Source: an uncultured Eubacteriales bacterium (GTDB lineage Bacteria; Bacillota; Clostridia; Christensenellales; Aristaeellaceae). From it: DNA of 64,000 nt. The DNA lies in contig CACWZP010000003.1 of NCBI GenBank assembly GCA_902765395.1, positions 1 to 64,000 on the forward strand, read 5' to 3'. The notes below the pieces were generated by a model, which saw nothing but the letters and a program-made list of their open reading frames with translations, ran no database searches and was not told the DNA's origin. This document shows, one piece after another, positions 1 through 6,388 of this stretch (position 1 is the first letter of the stretch; each line of letters opens with the position of its first letter). The position numbers and the translations under genes are program-made.

Positions 1-147
1 ACCTCACTATGATTTCCGGCGAAGCCCTGCGGCCTCCGCCGGACCGCGCAACCGCTCGCTTCCCTCGCCGGTTCGCTAATCATGTACCTCTCTATGATTT
101 CCGGCGAAGCCCTGCGGCCTCCGCCGGACCGCGCAACCGCTCGCTTT
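1..147. repeat. 85-bp tandem direct repeat
   Basis: The segment starting at base 1 recurs at base 86 with a period of 85. Both units carry a GC-rich block with CCTGCGGCCTCCGCCGGACC and end near CTAATCATG. Short reading frames here are products of the repeat and I do not call them genes. The left end of the window may cut a longer array. Confidence 0.75.
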
Positions 148-206
148 GCTAATCATGCACAAATTCAAAATTGCAGCGGCAGCGCTTGCGCCACCGCTGC
201 GGATTA

Positions 207-770
207 TTACGACACCAGCACCTCGGTCTCCAGGCCGCCGTCGTCGCCCTCGGGCTCCACCAGCACGGTCTTCTGCTGCATGCCGATGATCTTCCACTCG
301 CCGCCGACCTTCACCAGCGTCACGTCGTATCGGCCGCCCACCCACTTGGGGATCCGCTCGGAAACCTCGCTGCGGCGGGAGGAGATGACGCTGCCGTTGA
401 TGGTGGGTACGCGCTCCACCACGGTGCAGTTGGCGTAGCTGTCCCAGGGCCAGGCCCACAGCTTTTCGATGGTCAGCTGATAATCAAAGCCGGTGATGTT
501 GTAGTCGGAATAGGCGCTCATGCCGTTCAGCGCGCCCTCCAGCGCCTCGTCCGCGATCAGGAAATCGGCGTGGAAATACTTGTTCAGCTCCTCGGCCTGC
601 TGGCGGGTGAGGATCACGTCCACCCGCTTCTCCATGCCGTCGTTCAGCACCACATAGATGTTGGCGCCGTTCAGGGCCATGAAGAAGCCGCACACCAGCA
701 TGCCCAGCAGCACGCAGATCAGTATCATCTTCCCGGCGACAAACCAGGTAAAGCGGCGAATGTATTGCAC
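207..770 (-). CDS. Small single-pass membrane protein downstream of the MotAB-like pair
   Basis: A 187-residue protein of unknown function. Residues about 12-35 form one hydrophobic segment, and the rest is a soluble domain ending in an acidic tail. A stretch reading DVTLVKVGGEWKI resembles the last strand of NTF2/SnoaL-like folds, which is only a hint. The start is GTG at 770, preceded by GGAG at good spacing. It begins only 4 bases after the stop of the MotB/OmpA-like gene, so it is very likely co-translated and a third component of that envelope complex. No family name can be assigned with confidence. Confidence 0.7.
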   Translation of the reverse strand: MQYIRRFTWFVAGKMILICVLLGMLVCGFFMALNGANIYVVLNDGMEKRVDVILTRQQAEELNKYFHADFLIADEALEGALNGMSAYSDYNITGFDYQLTIEKLWAWPWDSYANCTVVERVPTINGSVISSRRSEVSERIPKWVGGRYDVTLVKVGGEWKIIGMQQKTVLVEPEGDDGGLETEVLVS

Positions 771-774
771 GGTA

Positions 775-1800
775 TCAATCTCCTGTGTTTTCCAGTATAT
801 TCTTCAGCTGCTGGATCATCTGCTCGTCGGTGAGCCGGAACTTGAACACCACGCGGCGGGAGGCGTCCATGTCCTCCTGGCCGTTGGCGTCCAGCACCGG
901 ATCGCTGAATGAGCGGCCGTTGGCCGTGGTCACCCGGCGCAGCTGTTTCTTCTGGTCGGCGGTGATGGCCCGATAGCCGTCGTCCAGCACGTAGCTGGCC
1001 ACCGCCAGGGCGCGCTGCTGGGACAGCTCCAGGTTGTCGATGTAGCTGCCCAGGGAGTCGGTATGGCCCTCGATGATGATCTCGGACACGTAGTCCCGGT
1101 ACTCGTCGGAGAACAGCACGTTCAGGTAGACCGGCAGGAAGCGGTCGATGAAGGCCTCGCCGCGGTCGGACAGGTTGTACTTGCCCAGCTCGAACAGCAC
1201 GTCGCTCTCCAGAGCGATGGAGCCGTTGGCGGGGTCCACCTGGGCGGAGATGTTGGCCTCCTTCAGCGCGCTGGACAGGGACGTGATGATCCGGGTGCGC
1301 AGGCCCACCAGCGCCTCCAGCTGCTGCTGCTGGTCGTCCAGGGCCTTCTGCTGGGCGTCGATCTGGGTCTGCTGGTTGCCCAGCTGGATGCTCAGGGCGT
1401 CCAGCTTCTCCTGTTGGGCGGCGATCTCGTCTTCCTTTTCCTCAAGCAGCGACTGGGCCTCGGCAAGCTCCTCCTGCTGGGCGGCCAGGATCTCCTGGGC
1501 GTCGTCCAGGTCGGACTGGGCGGCGTTCAGGCGGATCTGCTGGGCCACCATCTGAGCCTCGGCGGCGGTGAGCTTGGTCTTCTGCTCGTCCAGGGCGACA
1601 TTGGCCTGGTCCAGGTCGTACTGCTGGCGGGCGATCTCCGCCATGCTGATCTCATACATATCGAAATACTGATACATGATATAGAACATGATCAGTATGA
1701 ATATCAGCAACAGCGCGCTCATCAAGTCCGAAAAGCTGAGCCACTGCACCCCGCTGCCCCCCGGGCGGCGATGGGATACGCGTTGGCGCGTGTTTCGCAT
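775..1800 (-). CDS. MotB/OmpA-like stator subunit with long coiled coil
   Basis: A 341-residue protein. The N-terminus is short and basic, followed by one membrane helix with the motif SFSDLMSALLLIF; the Asp matches the proton-carrying residue of MotB/ExbD/ZorB proteins. Then comes a coiled coil of about 120 residues made of Gln/Glu/Ala-rich heptads (repeats like AAQQEEL), and a C-terminal OmpA-like peptidoglycan-binding domain with IIIEGHTDSLGSYIDN. The ATG at 1800 is chosen because AAAGGAAG lies 6 bases upstream; the frame is open further but has no ribosome-binding site. It probably anchors the stator to the wall and couples ion flow with the MotA-like protein at 2038-3525. No flagellar genes are in the window. 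Confidence 0.88.
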   Translation of the reverse strand: MRNTRQRVSHRRPGGSGVQWLSFSDLMSALLLIFILIMFYIMYQYFDMYEISMAEIARQQYDLDQANVALDEQKTKLTAAEAQMVAQQIRLNAAQSDLDDAQEILAAQQEELAEAQSLLEEKEDEIAAQQEKLDALSIQLGNQQTQIDAQQKALDDQQQQLEALVGLRTRIITSLSSALKEANISAQVDPANGSIALESDVLFELGKYNLSDRGEAFIDRFLPVYLNVLFSDEYRDYVSEIIIEGHTDSLGSYIDNLELSQQRALAVASYVLDDGYRAITADQKKQLRRVTTANGRSFSDPVLDANGQEDMDASRRVVFKFRLTDEQMIQQLKNILENTGD

Positions 1801-1833
1801 GGGATACTTCCTTTCAGCATACTTGCCGGGAGT

Positions 1834-2025
1834 ATCGGGGGCGGCAGCGCCCCGATGTTCGATCGTTGTCGGCGACATGCGCGGCGACAACGGGGCTTTT
1901 TTCACGCCGGGAAGCCTGTCGACCAGAGTGAAAAAAGCTTCCTTGCAGATTTTGTGGCCGGAGCCCTTCAGGGTTCAAACAAAACCTGGAGGGGGGTGGC
2001 AGCGGCGGGGGCTTGCTCCCCCGTC
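1834..2025. repeat. Structured dispersed element, copy A
   Basis: A five-hairpin element also found at 21610 and 44010. Hairpins in plus order: H1 1834-1856; H2 with arms CGTTGTCG (1864-1871) and CGACAACG (1885-1892) around a 13-nt loop with CGACATG; H3 with arms GCTTTTTTCAC (1895-1905) and GTGAAAAAAGC (1928-1938) and a 22-nt loop; H4 with arms at 1946-1955 and 1979-1988; H5 at 2004-2025, beginning 12 bases after the MotA-like stop codon. The stems differ between copies but stay paired. The element sits between two genes of one presumed operon. Confidence 0.8.
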
Positions 2026-2037
2026 CACATCATCCCA

Positions 2038-3525
2038 TCATCCCCGATAGATCCTGTCCGCGGTGACTTCCAGCGCCCGCTGGGCCTGCACCATGGCGTC
2101 GGTGAGGCGGTCCACCTGGTCGAGGAAGCGGTTGTTGGTGTCGGCCACGGCGTCGGGCAGGCCGTCCAGCGAACGGGAGATGTTGCTGGCCAGGTAGTCC
2201 ACGCGCTGGGTGAACTGGTTGACGTAATCGCGATAGGCGTCCATGGTGCCGGAGAACTCCTCCTGCAGGTCCTTGCTGGCCTGCATGTGCACCTTCTCGA
2301 TGCTGGAAGCCGAGCCGCGCAGGTCTCCGGCGGCCTTCTGCATGGCCTCGCTGATGCGGGTGAGGTCCGCCTGCATGCTGCTGACGGTCTTCAGGTAGTT
2401 GTTCTGCTGGCGGGACACCAGCTCCATCTGCTCCACGGTGCCGGCCACGCGCATATAGGCGTCGTCGGACTGCTTGCGGGCGTCCTCCAGCTGCTGGGCA
2501 TAGCCGGACAGGCCGGTGAGGATCTCCCGGCTCAGGCGCTGCATCTGCTGCAGGTCCTCCAGGGCGTCCTTGGTCCCGGTCAGGCTGGCCCGCACCACCA
2601 CGCAGTTCTCCTGCTGCAGGCGGCTGGTCTCGTCCAGCACCTCGCCGAACGCCTTCAGCTTGTCGCGCAGGGTGTCGTCCAGCCGGTCGGCAAAGCGCTG
2701 CATCACCGCGTCCATGAAGCGCATCTGCTCCTTGGTGGTGACGTTGACGAAGCTGTGGAACGAGGCGTTCAGCGGCTCCACGGCCTCGCGCACGGCGGCG
2801 GCCATGTTCTCGGTGAAGGCGCCGTTCAGGTCCTTGGCCATGGTCTGGATCAGGGCGGTCTGCTCCTGCTGGTAGATGGCGATCTGGGTCATCGGGTCCA
2901 CGCTCAGCACGCCCGCATGGCGGCTCATGGCCCCGTAGAAGGATTTCAGCGTATGCTCGCTGGAGCCGTACACCGCGCGGGTGATCAGCGTGAACAGCAC
3001 GCTGCCCACCACGCCGAAGATGGACGTGGTGAAGGCGTAGCGCATGCCGGGGATCAGCGTGACGATGGACTGCTGCACGGCGGCGGAATCCGTCATGTTG
3101 AAGCCGGACAGGCCTTGGGCCAGGCCGATCAGCGTACCCAGGAAGCCCAGCGAGGTCATCAGCCCCGGCAGGGCGTCGGCGAAGGACGCGCGGCCCGGGC
3201 CGTACATCACCGTCTCCTCGTTGATGTAATCCTCCACGTTGGAGGCGTTGTGGTACACGCCGTCCGCGAAGAACAGGTTGTTCAGGTATTCGCTCCAGTG
3301 GGGAAACAGCGTGCCCTTGCCCAGGAAGTCGTCCTGCTGCCAGGCGTACTTGTCACCGCTGGAGCGGATGCTGCGCACCGCGCGCCGCAGGGTGTTGCGG
3401 GTGGCCATCACGGGCGCGATGCACCGAATGAACCCCACCACGAACAGCGCCACGATGCCGGCATAGACCAGCAGGTTCGATATGCCGCTGAGGGCATTTG
3501 AAAAAAACGAGTGAAAAAAATCCAT
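2038..3525 (-). CDS. MotA/TolQ/ExbB-family proton channel with long helical tail (ZorA-like)
   Basis: A 495-residue membrane protein. Hydrophobic segments lie near residues 13-35, 115-140 and 160-185. The middle contains LPGLMTSLGFLGTLIGLAQG, the hallmark of the MotA/TolQ/ExbB channel family. After about residue 210 the rest (about 285 residues) is a helical, Gln/Asp-rich cytoplasmic tail without membrane segments. This is much longer than MotA or ExbB and like ZorA of Zorya systems. The ATG at 3525 has GGAGG 5 bases upstream; the GTG two codons earlier would sit against that site. It forms a stator with the MotB/OmpA-like protein downstream. No ZorC, ZorD or ZorE homologue is adjacent, so a defence role is only a possibility. 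Confidence 0.87.
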   Translation of the reverse strand: MDFFHSFFSNALSGISNLLVYAGIVALFVVGFIRCIAPVMATRNTLRRAVRSIRSSGDKYAWQQDDFLGKGTLFPHWSEYLNNLFFADGVYHNASNVEDYINEETVMYGPGRASFADALPGLMTSLGFLGTLIGLAQGLSGFNMTDSAAVQQSIVTLIPGMRYAFTTSIFGVVGSVLFTLITRAVYGSSEHTLKSFYGAMSRHAGVLSVDPMTQIAIYQQEQTALIQTMAKDLNGAFTENMAAAVREAVEPLNASFHSFVNVTTKEQMRFMDAVMQRFADRLDDTLRDKLKAFGEVLDETSRLQQENCVVVRASLTGTKDALEDLQQMQRLSREILTGLSGYAQQLEDARKQSDDAYMRVAGTVEQMELVSRQQNNYLKTVSSMQADLTRISEAMQKAAGDLRGSASSIEKVHMQASKDLQEEFSGTMDAYRDYVNQFTQRVDYLASNISRSLDGLPDAVADTNNRFLDQVDRLTDAMVQAQRALEVTADRIYRG

Positions 3526-3700
3526 GCGCACCTCCGGTTTCGTCTCGGATTGCCTATTTGTTCAGACGCGGCCGGCGCCGCCCCGGTTCCATTTCCTGCC
3601 ATGGGTGGGAACTCTACCCCATCCTGTATATATTTATTCGTATACCAGTATAGCATTACAATGGAGTTTTAATGGGTAGAAATGTTGACATAATAATGAC

Positions 3701-3728
3701 AAATGGGCCGCGCGAACGCGGCCCATTT
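3701..3728 (-). terminator. Hairpin 3' of the SDR gene
   Basis: Inverted repeat AAATGGGCCGCG / CGCGGCCCATTT with a CGAA loop, 10 bases after the SDR stop codon. It is a strong stem with only a weak U-rich tail. Confidence 0.6.
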
Positions 3729-3738
3729 GCCAACCATC

Positions 3739-4527
3739 CTATTTCCCATACAGCAGGAAAAGCAGCCACCTGACCATACGGCAGGGCAGCAGGCTGTCCA
3801 GCAGCACCAGCAGCTTGTAGGAGAAGCCGATGGTGTATTCCGGCTTCACCCGCCGCTTTTGCAGCGCCACGCGCACGATGGTCTTCGCGGCGTCAGCGGG
3901 GGCCATGCCGTTCTGCTCGTCCTTCTCCATCTTCTGAACGGACGCCGAGATGCGCCCGCCGTACTCGCTGTCCCCCGCCACGCTCTTCTGCCGCGCGGCG
4001 GTGAAGCCGGTCCTGATGTCCCCGGGCAGCACGCTGGCCACCTGGATGCCGTAGGGTGCCACCTCGTTGTAAAGCGCCATGGTCATGGAGCGCACGGCGG
4101 CCTTGGAGATGGAATACCATGCCTGGAACGGTATGGCGAACACGCCGGCCACGCTGGAGATGTTCACGATGCGGCCCGAGCCGGCCTTCCTCATGTGGGG
4201 CAGCACGGCGCGGATGGTGTTGTTCATGCCGAACAGGTTCACCTCCATCAGCCGGTGGGCGTCCGCCGATTCGGTGAACTCCATCGCGCCGGAGATGCCG
4301 AAGCCCGCGTTGTTGATCAACAGGTCGATCCGGCCCTCCTTCTCAAACACCGCGTCCACCGCCGCCTTCACCGCGGCCTCGTCCGTCACGTCCACGCTGA
4401 AATGCATCGGGTCCGCCGCGTCCCGGCGGCTGAACTCGTACACCCGGCAGCCCTTTTCCCGCAGCAATGCCGCCGTGGCCGCGCCGATGCCGCTGGTCCC
4501 GCCGGTGAGTATGACGACCTTCTCCAT
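3739..4527 (-). CDS. Short-chain dehydrogenase/reductase (SDR)
   Basis: A 262-residue NAD(P)-dependent oxidoreductase of the classical SDR type. The cofactor motif TGGTSGIG is at residues 8-15, NNAG near 85-88, a catalytic Ser in NISSVAG near 140, and the YSISK catalytic pair near 155-159. The last 25 residues are hydrophobic and basic, suggesting membrane association and resembling SDRs acting on lipid or steroid substrates. The substrate cannot be read from sequence. GGGAGGGGATCGC precedes the ATG. It stands alone between the MotAB-like genes and an XRE regulator. Confidence 0.9.
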   Translation of the reverse strand: MEKVVILTGGTSGIGAATAALLREKGCRVYEFSRRDAADPMHFSVDVTDEAAVKAAVDAVFEKEGRIDLLINNAGFGISGAMEFTESADAHRLMEVNLFGMNNTIRAVLPHMRKAGSGRIVNISSVAGVFAIPFQAWYSISKAAVRSMTMALYNEVAPYGIQVASVLPGDIRTGFTAARQKSVAGDSEYGGRISASVQKMEKDEQNGMAPADAAKTIVRVALQKRRVKPEYTIGFSYKLLVLLDSLLPCRMVRWLLFLLYGK

Positions 4528-4646
4528 GCGATCCCCTCCCGGGTTGGATTTTCACTGACCCCATTATACATGATGTGAGGGGAAATTTCTACTATATATT
4601 TGTTATTCCGGGGAATGATCCCCCCACCACTTGCGCCGGGATTCCC

Positions 4647-4674
4647 AAGGCCTTCCCAATAGGGGAAGGCTTTT
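4647..4674 (-). terminator. Hairpin 3' of the XRE gene
   Basis: Stem AAGGCCTTCCC / GGGGAAGGCTTTT between the SDR and XRE genes. On the minus strand it follows the XRE stop codon by about 35 bases. Similar GCCTTCCCC/GGGGAAGGC hairpins end other genes in this window (50247, 56276). Confidence 0.5.
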
Positions 4675-4708
4675 CAAAAAGCATCAGCGGCCCGCCACAT
4701 GCGAGCCG

Positions 4709-4921
4709 CTATACGTTCCTTTCCGGCTTGTCCGTCTGCCGGAGCAAATAGTCGATGCTGACCTTGTAATAATCCGCCAGCTTCACCAGGATCTCGTCCG
4801 TCAATTGCTGAGTGCCCGTTTCGAGGTAGCTGTACTTGCGCTGGGTGATGCCGATGGCGTCGGCGAGCTTCTGCTGGGTCAGGTCGTGGTCCTCCCGTAA
4901 ATCCCGTATTCTGTTGCGCAA
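4709..4921 (-). CDS. XRE-family HTH regulator
   Basis: A 70-residue single-domain DNA-binding protein. The helix-turn-helix is clear: DLTQQKLADAIGITQRKYS, followed by YLETGTQQLTDEILVKLADYY, typical of Cro/CI-type regulators. No ATG fits; TTG at 4921 follows a G-rich GGTGG site and gives a start (MRNRIRDLRE) typical of the family. It is divergent from the membrane protein at 5083, and the AT-rich spacer holds a symmetric operator within a good promoter. It probably represses that gene, and perhaps itself. Confidence 0.85.
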   Translation of the reverse strand: MRNRIRDLREDHDLTQQKLADAIGITQRKYSYLETGTQQLTDEILVKLADYYKVSIDYLLRQTDKPERNV

Positions 4922-4976
4922 TCCACCACCCCCCTGCCAGCGTCAGGGAAACTATAGCATAGATAAAAATTGGCTA

Positions 4977-5005
4977 TTGACATTTAGATATTATTTATCT
5001 AAAAT
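4977..5005 (+). promoter_or_regulatory. Promoter with overlapping XRE operator candidate
   Basis: TTGACA (4977-4982), 17-bp spacer, TAAAAT (5000-5005). The spacer and -10 contain the inverted repeat TTTAGATA-N5-TATCTAAA (4983-5003). It drives the gene at 5083. The palindrome lies where a small XRE repressor would block RNA polymerase. Confidence 0.75.
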
Positions 5006-5082
5006 GAATTATAGAATCAATTATTCGCTGTTATCCGCCGCTTATCAGATTCAGTGTATGCTTTACAGGAAGGAGAGCCGAG

Positions 5083-5523
5083 ATGAAGATTACGCCTCAA
5101 TACCCGGAAAAAAAGGCCTTCGGTACTTCAATGATCAGATTCTTTGGGATTTTAGAATTTTTTGGGGTATTAACTATTGTTTCAATTTATTCAAAGGACC
5201 TTGGAATTGGGTTAATCGCAGGATTAATCATCGGCATCAATCCTTTCATTCTCGCAGGCATCATCGATGATATTCACGCAATACGTGTTAATACCAATGG
5301 CTATGAAACCGAGCCGGATAAAGAAGACTTTCGGCCACTTTTGCGAGCTATTAAGCAAATGAACGAAAACCTTGAAATCATCCAGGATCTTTTGGTTCAA
5401 ATCAAACCGGAAATCATCGTTTCAAATGGCCCTGAAAAAGCGTCTGGAGAAGAAGAATATATGGATGCAGACCCTTCGTTCTCCCTTGAAGAAGCGGATG
5501 GAACCGAATCTGATGCAGATTGA
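5083..5523 (+). CDS. Small membrane protein of unknown function, AT-rich
   Basis: A 146-residue protein with two hydrophobic segments (about residues 20-38 and 42-62) separated by a short loop, then a soluble acidic C-terminal half with a helical part (LLRAIKQMNENLEIIQDLL) and an Asp/Glu-rich end. I do not recognise a family. GGAAGGAG precedes the ATG. Codon use and base composition are clearly more AT-rich than neighbours, and with the divergent XRE regulator this looks like a small acquired unit. The architecture suggests the soluble tail faces the cytoplasm. Confidence 0.75.
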   Translation: MKITPQYPEKKAFGTSMIRFFGILEFFGVLTIVSIYSKDLGIGLIAGLIIGINPFILAGIIDDIHAIRVNTNGYETEPDKEDFRPLLRAIKQMNENLEIIQDLLVQIKPEIIVSNGPEKASGEEEYMDADPSFSLEEADGTESDAD

Positions 5524-5544
5524 AATAGGTCAATAAAGCAGGAA

Positions 5545-5586
5545 ACCGCCCCCGCGGCGTCGAAAGATTGACGCGACGGAGGCGGT
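5545..5586 (+). promoter_or_regulatory. Leader hairpin hiding the RBS of the next gene
   Basis: ACCGCC (5545-5550) pairs with GGCGGT (5581-5586), and GCGTC (5557-5561) pairs with GACGC (5570-5574). The 3' arm includes the GGAGG (5578-5582) that serves the ATG at 5593. It could terminate the upstream gene or control translation of the downstream one. Confidence 0.5.
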
Positions 5587-5592
5587 ATTTAT

Positions 5593-6126
5593 ATGAAAAA
5601 ACGGACCCGGCAGATCGCGGTGAGCGGCATGATGGTGGCGCTGGCCGCGGCGATACTGATGATGGGCGGGGTGATCCCGGCGGCCACGTTCGTGGGCCCG
5701 GCGCTGGCGGGGCTGATGCTGATCCCGGTGTTCGCCGAGGGCGGGCAGAAGCTGGCGCTGGGGGCGTGGCTGGCCATCAGCGCGCTGGGGCTGATGCTGA
5801 GCGCCGACAAGGAGGCCGCGCTGCTGTTTGCGTTCCTGGGCTGGTATCCGGCGATGAAGTGGAAGCTGGACATGAAGCTGCCCGGTTTAAAGGGCGTGCC
5901 GGTGAAGCTGGTGATCTGGAACGCCTGCGCCGGGGCCATGGCGGCGATGATCTTCTATGTATTCCGCATGGACCAGGTGATGGCCGAGTACCGGGAGATG
6001 GGCCGGGCGATGCTGGTTGGCTTCATCGTGCTGGCCAACGTCACGCTGCTGGTGTACGACCGGCTGCTGGGGATCATGGCGGTGGTGTATGTGAAGAAGC
6101 TGCGGCCGAAGGTGTTCAAGCAATGA
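5593..6126 (+). CDS. ECF transporter S-component-like membrane protein
   Basis: A 177-residue integral membrane protein with about five hydrophobic segments. The N-terminus (KKRTRQIAVSGMMVALAAAI) resembles substrate-binding S components of energy-coupling factor vitamin transporters, which begin with a basic stretch and then an Ala-rich first helix. No ligand can be inferred and no ATPase (EcfA) or EcfT gene is nearby, so it would have to share a module encoded elsewhere. An alternative is a generic membrane protein of the same size. The ATG at 5593 lies 10 bases after GGAGG. Confidence 0.65.
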   Translation: MKKRTRQIAVSGMMVALAAAILMMGGVIPAATFVGPALAGLMLIPVFAEGGQKLALGAWLAISALGLMLSADKEAALLFAFLGWYPAMKWKLDMKLPGLKGVPVKLVIWNACAGAMAAMIFYVFRMDQVMAEYREMGRAMLVGFIVLANVTLLVYDRLLGIMAVVYVKKLRPKVFKQ

Positions 6127-6388
6127 GGAATGAGGAATGGGGAATTCTGGAAGAAATCCTTGCGGATTTCCCGAATTCAAAGGGACCCGGATTGCCACGG
6201 CCTTCGGCCTCGCAATGACGCGGCGGTTCACGCAGGCGGCTTTCTATTGAAATGAAGCGCTGCGATTCCGGCTGTGTCATTGCGAGGAAGCCCATGGGCC
6301 GACGTGGCAATCCGGGTCTTTTTCAATCAAATCCGTCAGGATTTGCACCGCAATTCCTCATTCCTCATTTCCAATTCCTAATTCATTA
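6127..6388. repeat. Imperfect inverted-repeat block between convergent genes
   Basis: The ends carry related arms (GAGGAATGGGGAATTC near 6131 and GAATTCC-like/CCTCATT near 6352-6375), and inside lies a second inverted pair (GGATTGCCACGGCC...CGCAATGAC near 6189-6219 versus GTCATTGCG...GTGGCAATCC near 6277-6315). No coding signal. It looks like a relic of nested palindromic elements. Confidence 0.6.

Noticed and set aside
82..438. A plus-strand gene at the left end
   Set aside because: It begins in the tandem repeat and runs antisense to the 187-residue membrane protein; no ribosome-binding site or motif.
1063..3501. A very long plus-strand open frame opposite the MotA/MotB-like genes
   Set aside because: The encoded sequence is His/Gly/Leu-rich low-complexity of the kind made by the reverse frame of GC-rich genes; it spans the intergenic element and has no recognisable domain. 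The minus-strand genes have clear motifs and ribosome-binding sites.
207..3525. A complete Zorya anti-phage system
   Set aside because: Only ZorA/ZorB-like stator genes are present; no ZorC, ZorD or ZorE effector is encoded next to them in the window. Sequence left of base 1 is unknown.
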